Below are positions 32,765-41,378 of a stretch of 64,000 bases of DNA, piece after piece (the stretch's first letter is position 1; the number at the start of each line of letters is the position of its first letter). The translations under genes were made by a program, and so were the position numbers. The notes below the pieces were generated by a model, which searched no databases, was not told where the DNA came from, and worked only from the letters and a program-made list of their open reading frames with translations. The DNA comes from CAYTEO01 sp964436825 (GTDB lineage Bacteria > Krumholzibacteriota > Krumholzibacteriia > LZORAL124-64-63): NCBI GenBank assembly GCA_964436825.1, contig CAYTEO010000004.1, forward strand, positions 1 through 64,000, written 5' to 3'.

Positions 32765-34671
32765 ATGAATCGCCCTCATCGCCGATTCTGGCACACCGTC
32801 GTGGCGGTGTCCACGGCCCTGCTGGTCGTGGTCGCCGTCGTGGCGATGGCGATCCGCGGACGGCACGACGACGGGCCCAGGACCATCGACCTCTCCCGCC
32901 TGCCCCGGCACCTGCCCTACGCGTTCCGTCTTCCGAGAACCACCTACCGTTACACCTTTCGACAAGGCTACAATTACCTGTTCACGCGGGACGAGTCCGG
33001 CACGGTCAGGTCGTACTCGTTCAACGATGTGGGCCTGGTGGCGGACCGCTGGCGGGGCAAGCGATTCGAGGATCTCTGGCAGCACAATCCGCCACCCGCT
33101 TCGGACCGGTCTCGCAGGCGCGTCTCTCCCTCGCCCACGACGTGGACGGAGACGGCCGCACGGATGTCCTGCTGGCGCTCTCCACACCCGACGGCAGCGA
33201 GTGACTGGTGGAGGGGCTGGACCGGGACAGCAGCACCGTCCTGTCCCGCGTGACGTTGACCGGTGGGCCTGACCTGCGCGAGGACGGCCGCTGGGACGGA
33301 CTGTATCACGTGGTGGGACTGGACGAGGTGCCGGCAGGGGGTGAGACGGTTCGCGCCTGCATCATGATCGTCCTGGCCGGTCACGATCGGGTTCCCCGCG
33401 GTGCCCTGGCGGTGGCGGTGGATGACGGCCGTGTTCTCTGGGAGTACAGGATGGGCGCGAAGCCCGCCCTGGAGTACACCTTCCTCGCCGACCTGGACGG
33501 CGACGGCCGTCGTGAGCTGCTGGTGGCGATCAAGGACAGGGTCCGCGACCACGGCGCCCTGCTGGTCCTGGACCCCGCTTCCGGACGGCAGAGGACCGCA
33601 CTGGTGTGGCCCCAGGGTCTGGTCGGGCCTGTCCTGGTGCCGGGAGGGGACGGACCCGCAGAGCTGCTGGTCTCCTCCTGGGACGGTGATCTGCATCTGT
33701 TCCGCTGGGACGGCGGCCCACCGCCCTGGCTGCCGCTCCCGCCCGCCCTGCTGGTCGCGATCGGCGCCTGGTGGTATCTGCGTCGACGCCGCCGCAGCAG
33801 CAGCGTGGCGCGCATGGCGCGACGCCAGCTGCTGGCGTCGCTACGCCTGGCCAACCATGGCGCCACGGGACAGGCCCACGCGCTGCAGGCCTATGTGGGT
33901 CTGCTGCGGATCGCCGCCTCCGGGAGGGGGGACGAGGAGCGGCTCCGCCGGCGCCTCGCCGACCGCGCGGCGGACCTGCTGGACGGGACGCTGCCCGAGC
34001 TGCGCGAGCAGCTGGACATGGCCCGGCTGGCCGGCCTGGACGAGCACGAGATCGCCCTGGCGGAGGCCTGCGCGGCGCGGATCGAGGAGCTTGTACAGGA
34101 GACGGAGGCGGCGCCGACGGTTGCGCGCTGCCGTGCCGTCGCCGACGAGCTGGCGGGACAGGCGGATCGCCTGGCGGGGCACCTGCGTGCCCTGCGGCGG
34201 GAGATCCTGCGCGGCTTCCGTACCGACCCCGCGGCGGTACAGCGGCGGGTCCTGGACGCGCACGCCGCCATGATCGAGAAGGACGGCGTGACGCTGGATG
34301 CCCCCGATCCCCGGGTTCCGCCGGTGGCGGTGGCGCCGGAGGACCTGACCTTCATCCTGGATAACCTGGTGGCCAACGCCCTGCAGGCCATGGCCGGCGG
34401 CGCGACGCGGCGGTTGTCGTTGACGTGGGAGGCCGCTGGGGAGAGGGTGGTCTGCCGCGTGGCGGACACCGGCTGCGGCCTGCCGCGTGATCTGTGGGAG
34501 CGTGCCCTGGACACCACTTTCTCCACGCGCGAGGGCGGCGGGACGGGCCTGCCGGCCTCGCGGGAGAAGCTGCGGGCCTGTGGGGGCAGCCTGGAGATCG
34601 AGAGCAGCGAGGTGGGTCGGGGGACGGTCTTCGTCCTGACCCTGCCGGTCGTGGAGGAGGGGGCGGCGTAA
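32765..34671 (+). pseudogene. Broken membrane sensor histidine kinase (frameshift plus in-frame TGA)
   Basis: The first frame encodes a membrane anchor (FWHTVVAVSTALLVVVAVVA) and a sensor start reading to about KRFEDLWQHN (near 33088). Sense then continues in another frame from TRFGPVSQARLS through an FG-GAP-like DVDGDGRTDVLLAL to TGA at 33202-33204, and in that same frame resumes LVEGLDRDSS and on to the end. So one frameshift (about 33089-33107) and one nonsense codon, probably from TGG, break the gene. The 3' part has a second membrane segment (PPALLVAIGAWWYL), a helical region with LRLANHGATG as the only plausible His site, and a good ATPase domain: FILDNLVANALQAM, VADTGCGLP, TTFSTREGGGTGLP. 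A GTG at 33208 could still express the kinase half. Confidence 0.8.
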
Positions 34672-34701
34672 CCGTGCCGCGGCAGAAGGGGGGAGAACGC
34701 G

Positions 34702-35877
34702 ATGACGAACGGGACGTCCCGCCCGCGCGTCCTGCTGGTGGACGACGACCGGGCCTTCTGGGAGGACCTGGCCCTCTACCTGGAGGCGGACCACGAGCTG
34801 TTCTTCGCACCGGACCCGCTCGCCCAGCGGCGCGACGGGCGCCGCTCCCGCGGCGACCTGGTCCACGCCGACCCAGCCATGGCCCGCCTCCTGGACCACC
34901 TGGCCGCGGTGGCCGCCACCGACACCACCGTCCTGCTGACCGGCGAGAGCGGCACCGGCAAGGAGATGGTGGCCCGCTGGATCCACGAGCGCAGCGGGCG
35001 TGCCGACGGTCCCTTCTGGGCGGTCCACTGCGCGGCCCTGCCGGAGAACCTGATCGAGAGCGAGCTGTTCGGCCACGTCCGCGGTGCGTTCACCGGCGCG
35101 GACCGCGACCACGCCGGCGCCTTCGACCTGGCCCGGGGCGGCACGCTGCTGCTGGACGAGATCGGCGAGGCGCCCATGGCCGTGCAGGTGAAGCTGCTGC
35201 GGGTGCTGGAGAACCGGGAGTACAAGCGGGTGGGCGGGGAACGGATGCTGCGGACCGACGTCCGCCTGGTCTGCGCCACGCGCCGGGACCTGCGCCGGGA
35301 GGTGGCCGCCGGCCGTTTCCGCGACGACCTCTTCTACCGCATCAGCGTGGTGCAGGTGGAACTGCCGCCGTTGCGCGTGCGCCGCGGGGACATCCCGCGG
35401 CTGGCCGAGCACTTCGTCCGCCTCTACGCCGCACAGCTCGGCAAGCCGCTGGTGGGCCTGACAGAGGCGGCCCTGCAGGACCTGGCGGGCCGCTCCTGGC
35501 CCGGCAACGTGCGCGAGTTGCGCAACGTCATCGAGCGGGCCGTCATCGTGGCGCGCGGCGACCGGGTGACCCTGGCCGACCTGGCCGTCCCCTCCACCCT
35601 GACCGCCGCCGCGGACTTTCCGCACTACGAGTCCCTCAAGCAGGCCACGCAGCTCGAGTTCGACACGGGCTACATGCTGGAACTGATGATCCGCGCCCGG
35701 GGCAACGTCATCCGCGCCTCGGAGCTGAGCGGCCTGTCGCGGACCTCCATCTACCGGCTGCTGGACCGCACCGGCTTGCGCGAGAAGTTCGAGACCGGAT
35801 ATTTCAAGCGCCGGCCCGTCGAGGGAGACGCCTGCGAGGAGGAAAACGATGAAGGACAGGGTGTCGCGGTTTCGTGA
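34702..35877 (+). CDS. NtrC-type sigma-54 activator with mostly deleted receiver domain
   Basis: The protein has 391 residues. The first about 40 residues are a receiver start (RVLLVDDDRAFWEDLALYLE) that stops before the phospho-acceptor strand and jumps to a linker near residue 50. The AAA+ domain is complete: Walker A GESGTGKE (about 82-89), GAFTGA sigma-54 contact loop, Walker B GGTLLLDEIGE and the sensor region RSWPGNVRELRNVIERA. A Fis-type helix-turn-helix ends the protein (GNVIRASELSGLSRTSIYRLL). It should activate sigma-54 promoters but cannot be controlled by ordinary phosphorylation. It pairs with the broken kinase upstream and overlaps the CMD gene. Confidence 0.9.
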   Translation: MTNGTSRPRVLLVDDDRAFWEDLALYLEADHELFFAPDPLAQRRDGRRSRGDLVHADPAMARLLDHLAAVAATDTTVLLTGESGTGKEMVARWIHERSGRADGPFWAVHCAALPENLIESELFGHVRGAFTGADRDHAGAFDLARGGTLLLDEIGEAPMAVQVKLLRVLENREYKRVGGERMLRTDVRLVCATRRDLRREVAAGRFRDDLFYRISVVQVELPPLRVRRGDIPRLAEHFVRLYAAQLGKPLVGLTEAALQDLAGRSWPGNVRELRNVIERAVIVARGDRVTLADLAVPSTLTAAADFPHYESLKQATQLEFDTGYMLELMIRARGNVIRASELSGLSRTSIYRLLDRTGLREKFETGYFKRRPVEGDACEEENDEGQGVAVS

Positions 35878-36196
35878 GTATCGCCAGCGCATGAACGAGC
35901 GCATCCTGGCACGTGGCACCCTGACCACGCGCCGCTTCTTCAACCTGGACACGCGCTGCTACGAGGACGGCGCCCTGGACGCCCGGACCAAGGAGATGCT
36001 GGGCCTGGTCGCCTCGCTGGTCCTGCGGTGCGACGACTGTGTGGCCTACCACCTGATTCGCTGCGTCGAGGAGGGCGTGACGGAATCGGAGCTGATGGAA
36101 GTCCTCGACGTCGGTCTGATCGTCGGTGGCTCCATCGTCATTCCCCACCTCCGCCGTGCCCACGAGCTCCTCACGGAACTCACCGGCGGCGACTGA
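35849..36196 (+). CDS. Carboxymuconolactone decarboxylase/AhpD-family protein
   Basis: The protein has 115 residues. The AhpD-like signature CDDCVAYH (Cys61, Cys64, His68) is intact, within a helical fold, and ends with the typical GGSIVIPHLRRA segment. Such proteins are often peroxidatic thiol enzymes or electron carriers for peroxiredoxins. The start lies 29 bases inside the regulator gene, behind GCGAGGAGGAAAACG, so it is translationally coupled with that gene. This suggests it is part of the same regulated unit. The substrate is unknown. Confidence 0.92.
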   Translation: MKDRVSRFREYRQRMNERILARGTLTTRRFFNLDTRCYEDGALDARTKEMLGLVASLVLRCDDCVAYHLIRCVEEGVTESELMEVLDVGLIVGGSIVIPHLRRAHELLTELTGGD

Positions 36197-36282
36197 ACTC
36201 ATCCCCAGGTGAAAGAGATGACGACGGGGAAGGCGGGGTGTCCGGCCCCGTTCCCGATAGCCGTCCCGCCCGTGCGACCGGG

Positions 36283-37785
36283 TCAGTCGTCGCCGTGGTA
36301 GAGGGAGAGGAAGCGCCGGTAGAGGCGCCAGCGGTAGAGGATCGTCTCCGTGTAGCGGACCGTCTCGTCGCCGCGGTAGTAGCCGTAGCGGGTGCTGCGG
36401 TAGCTGGCGCGGTCGCGCTTGCGGCGCAGGCCGACGACGACGTTGCCCTCCCACCGGTTGGGATCCAGCCCCAGGTCCATGGCCAGCCGCCGGGCGTCGT
36501 TCATGTGGCCGCGCCCGGCGTGGTAGGTGGCGATGGTGAAGGCGAGCCGGTCCGTGGAGTCCAGGTAGGCGTAGCCCCGGTACAGGGAGGTCAGCTGGCG
36601 GACGCCCTCGCGGATGTTGACCTCGGGATCGAGCAGGGCGGTCGTGTCGGCATCGGCGAAGCGGGGCAGGACCTGCATCAGGCCGACGGCGCCGGCGTCG
36701 CTGCGGGCGGTGGGATCGAAGTGGGATTCCTGCTGGATGAGGGCGGCCACCAGCAGCCAGTCCAGTTCCGTCCCGAGGCACTCCCGGCGGATGATGTCGT
36801 CCCATGGCGAGATCCGCCCGCAGCGGTCCGGCCGCAGGGAGGCCTGGCGGTAGTAGCGGACCTGGGCCGGATCCTCGAAGTAGCGGGCCATCAGCGTTCC
36901 CAGGGATTGGCTGCGGCGCGGTCCCTCCACGCCCATGCGGTAGTGGCGGCGGAGGAAACGGTCGACGGCGTCGCGCAGTTGCGGGGCGTTGGCGCGCAGC
37001 AGCCAGCCCACCGGCATGATGTCGGTCAGCACCGCGCCGACGGTGACACGGCCGGTGACGGCGCGGGCGGCCCGCAGCGACAGGTCGGTCGTCGCCACGG
37101 CCGGGATCTCGCCCCGGGCCAGGCGCAGCAGCAGGAGCTCCTCGGTGACGTCAGGCGGTTCCTTGACCAGCAGCAGGTCGGTCCCGCCGTCGCGCAGCCG
37201 GCGCAGGGCCGGCAGCAGGGGGGACCAGGCAGGGACGTGGACGGTCACCCCGTCCAGCGAGGTGATGGTCGGGGCGCCGGCCGGGTCCGCCTGTACGGCC
37301 ACCACGCCGCGCGTGTGGGCGTAGTTGTAGCTCCAGGCGCCGTAGCGTTTCCAGGAGTTGACGGCGGGCCGGCCGCCGGCCACCAGGTCGCCGGCGCCCT
37401 CGGCCAGCAGGGTCAGGGGGTCCTCCCCCGGCCCCGGCAGGACGACCTCGAGGCGCAGGTTCAGGTTCCCGGCGAAGGCGCGGGCCAGTTCCACCTCGAA
37501 GCCGGTATCCTCGCCCCGGAAGATCATGCAGCGGGTGGGGCCGGGGCAGGTGATGAGCCGCAGGATCCCCTCGCGCTGGATGTCCGGCAGGTCGCGGACG
37601 ACCGGCATCGTCGGCTCGGGCAGGTCGATCGCGCCGCCCGGCGGCGGGAGCGTGCCGGCGTCGTCCACGCGCTCGGCACAGCCGCCCAGGACCAGCAGGA
37701 CTGCCAGCAGGAGCGCTCCCCTGCCGGAGGCGGACCGGGAGCGGCGCCCGTGCCTGGAGCCGTGTCGTCGGGGGAGAGGCGTCAT
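36283..37785 (-). CDS. mltF: Membrane-bound lytic transglycosylase MltF-like lipoprotein
   Basis: The protein has 500 residues, with a lipobox VLGGC (Cys36) after an Arg-rich start. Residues about 60-290 form a solute-binding-protein-like domain (GFEVELARAFAGNLNLRLEV). Residues about 330-470 form the SLT catalytic domain, with the catalytic Glu in ALIQQESHFDP and the partner motif GAVGLMQVLP, then TIATYHAGRGHMNDAR. It cleaves peptidoglycan glycan strands with anhydro-muropeptide formation, in the periplasm. No ribosome site is visible before the ATG at 37785, so the start is the least certain part. Confidence 0.9.
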   Translation of the reverse strand: MTPLPRRHGSRHGRRSRSASGRGALLLAVLLVLGGCAERVDDAGTLPPPGGAIDLPEPTMPVVRDLPDIQREGILRLITCPGPTRCMIFRGEDTGFEVELARAFAGNLNLRLEVVLPGPGEDPLTLLAEGAGDLVAGGRPAVNSWKRYGAWSYNYAHTRGVVAVQADPAGAPTITSLDGVTVHVPAWSPLLPALRRLRDGGTDLLLVKEPPDVTEELLLLRLARGEIPAVATTDLSLRAARAVTGRVTVGAVLTDIMPVGWLLRANAPQLRDAVDRFLRRHYRMGVEGPRRSQSLGTLMARYFEDPAQVRYYRQASLRPDRCGRISPWDDIIRRECLGTELDWLLVAALIQQESHFDPTARSDAGAVGLMQVLPRFADADTTALLDPEVNIREGVRQLTSLYRGYAYLDSTDRLAFTIATYHAGRGHMNDARRLAMDLGLDPNRWEGNVVVGLRRKRDRASYRSTRYGYYRGDETVRYTETILYRWRLYRRFLSLYHGDD

Positions 37786-37918
37786 GATGGAGGATGGTCG
37801 GGGATGGCCGGGTCGCGTGTCAACGGTTGTGCCCCGGAAAATGTGTCCGGCCTCTTTCCCTTGGCCCCGGCGGCGTCGCTGCCCTATCGTCGTCCCGCAC
37901 GCCAGCAAGGAGCCGATC

Positions 37919-38233
37919 ATGGACGACATCCGCGTCTACACCGGGACCCTGATCGCCGACCTGAGGTTGCCGTGGGCCGAGAGCCTGAAGGAGCGCCGCC
38001 AGGCGTTGAGGGGGGTCCTGGACCGGTTGCGCCGCGAGGAGTTCGGGGTGGCCCAGGTGGGACCCGCCGAGCTGCGCCAGCGGGTCTTCCTTGCCATCAC
38101 GGCCGTCTCGGGCGATCCTGGCGTGCTCGAGGAGCGGCTCGACGCCGCCGAGCGGATCCTGTTCCGCAGCGAGTTCGAGGTGGGCTCGGTCCGGCGTGAG
38201 ACGAGTGCCTGGACCGGGTCCTCCCTGGCGTGA
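37919..38233 (+). CDS. DUF503 (YlxP-like) small protein
   Basis: The protein has 104 residues, the normal family length. It begins with YTGTLIADLRLPWAESLKERR, the classic DUF503 N-terminus, followed by VAQVGPAELRQRVFLAIT and the VLEERLDAAERIL helix. GCAAGGAGCCGATC provides the ribosome site. DUF503/YlxP proteins are often near translation and RbfA genes but their biochemical role is not settled. Here it precedes a cyclase gene by 35 bases and diverges from mltF. Confidence 0.88.
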   Translation: MDDIRVYTGTLIADLRLPWAESLKERRQALRGVLDRLRREEFGVAQVGPAELRQRVFLAITAVSGDPGVLEERLDAAERILFRSEFEVGSVRRETSAWTGSSLA

Positions 38234-38268
38234 CCCGGATCCACGCTGCAGCGGAGAGGTCTCCTGCA

Positions 38269-38892
38269 ATGCCCCTGATCGACCTGACCCACACCATCCG
38301 GAGCGGCATGCCGGTCTATCCGGGCGATCCCACGTCGCCGGCGATCGTCCGCGAGAGCGAGCACGGGGCCGGCAGCCATCAGTCGTCGTCGGTGCGGCTG
38401 GGCTGTCACACCGGCACCCACATCGATCTGCCTCTGCACTTCCGGGCCGGGGAGCCGTCTCTGGAGGCGTTCCCGGCGGAGCGCTGCGTCGGCCCGGCCG
38501 TGGTGGTCGACGCGCCGGAAGGGGAGATCCCGGCGTCGGTCCTGGACGGGATCGACCTGGCGGGGATCGACTTCGTCCTGCTGCGCACCGGCTGGGAGCG
38601 GCACTGGGGCGGCGACCGCTACTACGACGGCTGGCCGTTCCTGGCGCCGGCGCTGGCCGAGCGGCTGGCGGCGGCGCGGCTCAAGGGGGTGGGGCTCGAC
38701 ACGCCCAGCATCGACCCGGGCGATTCCGAGACCTGCCACCGCCTGCTGGCGGCGGCGGGGATGATCAACATCGAGAACCTGGCCCACCTGCAGAGGCTGC
38801 CGGTGGGCCGGCCGGTGCGACTGTGGGTCCTGCCCCTGCGGCTCGACGGTGCGGAGGCCTCGCCGGTGCGGGCCGTGGCGGAGGTCGGATGA
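38269..38892 (+). CDS. Cyclase family (KynB-like) metal-dependent hydrolase
   Basis: The protein has 207 residues. The family signature is complete: PLIDLTHTIRSGMPVYPGD at the start and the metal motif CHTGTHIDLPLHF (His47, His51, Asp53, His57). DTPSIDPG and IENLAHL are also conserved in the family. Relatives include bacterial arylformamidases of tryptophan breakdown and other amide hydrolases, but no kyn genes are nearby, so the substrate is open. AGCGGAGAGGTCTCCTGCA gives a ribosome site a little far from the ATG. Confidence 0.9.
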   Translation: MPLIDLTHTIRSGMPVYPGDPTSPAIVRESEHGAGSHQSSSVRLGCHTGTHIDLPLHFRAGEPSLEAFPAERCVGPAVVVDAPEGEIPASVLDGIDLAGIDFVLLRTGWERHWGGDRYYDGWPFLAPALAERLAAARLKGVGLDTPSIDPGDSETCHRLLAAAGMINIENLAHLQRLPVGRPVRLWVLPLRLDGAEASPVRAVAEVG

Positions 38893-38917
38893 ACGGTCCT
38901 TGGGCATGGAGGGAGCG

Positions 38918-39862
38918 GTGCTGACCCAGCTGCTGCTGTTCGCGGTGGGCATCGTCGTCCTGCTGGCCGGCGCCTGGGCGCTGGTCCGGGGCGGGTCGCG
39001 CCTGGCCACCCTGCTGGGAGTGCCGCCGGTGGTGATCGGCCTGACGATCGTCGCCTGGGGAACCTCCGCGCCGGAGCTGGTCGTCTCGCTGGCGGCGGCG
39101 CTGCGCGGCAACGGACAGATCATGCTGGGCAACGTCATCGGCTCGAACCAGGCAAACATCGGCCTGATCCTGGGCGCGGCGGCGCTGCTGATGCGCCCCG
39201 GCATCGACCGGCGGCTCCTGCGGTTCGACCTGCCGTTCCTGCTGGCGTCCACGCTCGTCTTCTCGCTGATGCTCCTGGACGGGGCGCTCGGCCGGTGGGA
39301 GGGGCTGGTCCTGCTGGCCGGGTTCGCCGCGATCACCGTCCACACCCTGGGTGCGGCCCGGCGCGGGGAGATCGAGGTGCCGGCCGATGAGGTGCCCAGT
39401 GCCGGGATGGGGGTACCGCTCAGCGGCCTGATGGTCCTGGCGGGCGGCGGGCTGCTCGGGCTGGGGGGACACCTGATCGTCGCCAACGCCGAGCAGATCG
39501 CCCGTGGCCTGGGCGTCAGCGAGATGGTCATCGGCCTGACCCTGGTGGCCATCGGGACGAGCCTGCCCGAGATGGCGGCCACCCTGGTGGCGGTCTGGCA
39601 CGGCGAGAGCGGGATCGCCATGGGCAACGTGGTCGGCTCCAACCTGTTCAACCTGCTGGCGGTAGGCGGGCTGGTGCCGGTCGTCCAGCCGATCCTGACG
39701 CCGGGGACCGTGGTCCACCGCGAGGTCCCGGCGATGCTGGCCATGACGCTGGTCATGGCGCTGCTGATGAACCGGCGCCGGACCTTCCCGCGTGCCGGAG
39801 GTGTCCTGCTGCTGCTGTTGTATGCTATCCTGATGACCTGGCAGGCACGCCTCTGGCCCTGA
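38918..39862 (+). CDS. Calcium/sodium antiporter, CaCA family (YrbG-like)
   Basis: The protein has 314 residues from the GTG at 38918, which follows GGAGGGAGCG and starts right at the first membrane segment; an ATG at 38906 adds four residues and has no ribosome site. Ten membrane segments are arranged as two inverted halves. The alpha repeats are clear: WGTSAPELVVSLAAAL with GNVIGSN in half one, and IGTSLPEMAATLVAV with GNVVGSNLFN in half two. The acidic Glu in each binds Ca2+. The protein exchanges Ca2+ for Na+ or H+ across the inner membrane. It starts 26 bases after the cyclase stop. Confidence 0.92.
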   Translation: MLTQLLLFAVGIVVLLAGAWALVRGGSRLATLLGVPPVVIGLTIVAWGTSAPELVVSLAAALRGNGQIMLGNVIGSNQANIGLILGAAALLMRPGIDRRLLRFDLPFLLASTLVFSLMLLDGALGRWEGLVLLAGFAAITVHTLGAARRGEIEVPADEVPSAGMGVPLSGLMVLAGGGLLGLGGHLIVANAEQIARGLGVSEMVIGLTLVAIGTSLPEMAATLVAVWHGESGIAMGNVVGSNLFNLLAVGGLVPVVQPILTPGTVVHREVPAMLAMTLVMALLMNRRRTFPRAGGVLLLLLYAILMTWQARLWP

Positions 39863-39879
39863 CGACGAGGAGTCGCGCG

Positions 39880-40650
39880 TTGGTGGATGCCCGGTCGAAC
39901 GACGGACGTGTTCCGACCCAGGAGGAACGCCGCGGCCTGATGGGCCTGGCGCGCCGGATCGCCAAGGCCGGCTACGCCTCCCGCCGCGTCGCCGAGGAGA
40001 TCGTGCGCGCCGGCAGGGTCCAGGTGGACGGCCAGCGCATCCTGGATCCCTACCTGGGGGTCCCCGAGGACGTGGAGATCGCCGTCGACGGCCAGGTGCT
40101 GCAGGAGGTGGCCCGGGTCTACTTCGCCTTCTACAAGCCGCTGGGAGTGACGACGAATCCCACCGTCGGCCAGCGCGGTCGTCTGGTCTCCGAGTTCCTG
40201 CCCTCCGACATCACCGGCCTGCGCCCGGCCGGCCGGCTGGACCTGGGCACGACGGGCCTGCTGCTGATCTCCAACGACAACCGCTGGAACGGCCTGGCCG
40301 CCGCCGGCAACGGGCACGAGAAGGAGTTCCTGTTGCGGGTGGCCGGCGAGATCAGCGACCTGCAGCTCGACCTGATCGCCTCCGGCGTCCAGATCCACAA
40401 GGTGGGGACGGTCCAGCCGACGCTGGTCAAGCTGGAGGCCCGCAACGTCCACAACTCTGTCATCAAGATAGCCCTGCGGGAGGGGAAGGTGCGCCAGCTC
40501 CGCGCCCTCTGCCAGGCCCTCCGCCTGGAACTGAAGGGGTTGCACCGTATCCGCATCGGACCGATCCATCTGGGCTCGCTGCGGCCCGGCAAGATGCGCC
40601 CGCTGACCGACGAGGAGATCGAGGCCATCCGGCGGGGGGCGGGCCAGTGA
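39880..40650 (+). CDS. RsuA/RluB-family pseudouridine synthase
   Basis: The protein has 256 residues. An S4 RNA-binding domain (about 20-75, ARRIAKAGYASRRVAEEIVRAGRVQVDG) precedes the catalytic domain. The active Asp121 lies in AGRLDLGTTGLLL, followed by the EKEFLLRV and VRQLRALCQAL motifs. It converts a uridine to pseudouridine in ribosomal RNA. The start is a TTG at 39880 behind GACGAGGAG; the next codon is GTG, so the exact start is uncertain by one codon. The stop overlaps the start of the methyltransferase gene. Confidence 0.92.
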   Translation: MVDARSNDGRVPTQEERRGLMGLARRIAKAGYASRRVAEEIVRAGRVQVDGQRILDPYLGVPEDVEIAVDGQVLQEVARVYFAFYKPLGVTTNPTVGQRGRLVSEFLPSDITGLRPAGRLDLGTTGLLLISNDNRWNGLAAAGNGHEKEFLLRVAGEISDLQLDLIASGVQIHKVGTVQPTLVKLEARNVHNSVIKIALREGKVRQLRALCQALRLELKGLHRIRIGPIHLGSLRPGKMRPLTDEEIEAIRRGAGQ

Positions 40651-41378
40651 GTCGGCAACATCCCTTCGCCTCCGGCAAGCCGGCGGGGAAGGGGCAGTTC
40701 CTGCTGGCGCGACGTTCCCGGGTCGTTGCGCCATGGTTGCCGCGACAGGGCGTCCTGCTCGACCTCGGCTGTGGCAACGGCGCCCAGACCGTTCATCTCG
40801 CGGCCGGGTTCTCGCGGGTGATCGGTGTCGACATCGTACCGGACTTCCTGCGGCTGTTCTCAGAGACGCTGGCACCCGTGGCCGGCGGTGTCGAGGTCCT
40901 GGGGATGGTCTCCGACGGTTCCCGGCTCCCGCTGCGTTCGGCATCCGTCGACTGCGTCGTCAGTTTCGAGGTCCTCGAACACGTGGCCGACGAGCGGGAG
41001 ACGTTGCAGGAAATCAGGCGGGTCCTCAAGCCGGGAGGACGGTTGGTCGTCTCGGTCCCCAACAAGTGGTGGATCTTCGAGACGCACGGCGCGGACCTGC
41101 CGCTGCTCCGGTGGAATCGCGTGCCGTTTTTCAGCTGGTTGCCCCGCCGGATCCACGAGCGCTATGCCCGCGCGCGGATCTACACGCGCCGGCGCATCAG
41201 GCACCTCTTGACGATGCACGGCTTCGCCGTCAGGCACGAGACCTATCTGACGGCCCCGATGGACATGGCGCCGTCGGCCGCTCTGCGCTCGTTCCTCAGG
41301 TCGACGGTCTTCTCCCGGGACACGACGGCATGCCCGTTCCTCTCCACGTCGATCGTCTGCGTGGCGGACCGGTCGTGA
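40647..41378 (+). CDS. Class I SAM-dependent methyltransferase
   Basis: The protein has 243 residues and starts at a GTG that overlaps the previous stop (GTGA). Motif I is LLDLGCGNGAQTVHLA (about 33-48). VDCVVSFEVLEHVADE and IRRVLKPGGRLVVSVPNKWW are the usual later motifs of Methyltransf_11-type enzymes. The C-terminal part (KWWIFETHGADLPLL, RYARARIYTRRRIRHLL) resembles methyltransferases acting on lipids or polyprenyl/glycan substrates, but this is not decisive. It is coupled both to the pseudouridine synthase and to the beta-helix gene. Confidence 0.88.
   Translation: MSRQHPFASGKPAGKGQFLLARRSRVVAPWLPRQGVLLDLGCGNGAQTVHLAAGFSRVIGVDIVPDFLRLFSETLAPVAGGVEVLGMVSDGSRLPLRSASVDCVVSFEVLEHVADERETLQEIRRVLKPGGRLVVSVPNKWWIFETHGADLPLLRWNRVPFFSWLPRRIHERYARARIYTRRRIRHLLTMHGFAVRHETYLTAPMDMAPSAALRSFLRSTVFSRDTTACPFLSTSIVCVADRS

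Noticed and set aside
33202..33204. TGA as a selenocysteine or recoded Trp codon in the kinase gene
   Set aside because: There is no sign of recoding: TGA ends many intact genes in this window, no SECIS-like hairpin is evident, and a nearby frameshift already indicates decay.
33089..33253. Continuation of the first kinase frame after the lesion
   Set aside because: The residues (PPPASDRSRRRVSP and on) are low-complexity shadow. The natural FG-GAP-like sequence is in the other frame.
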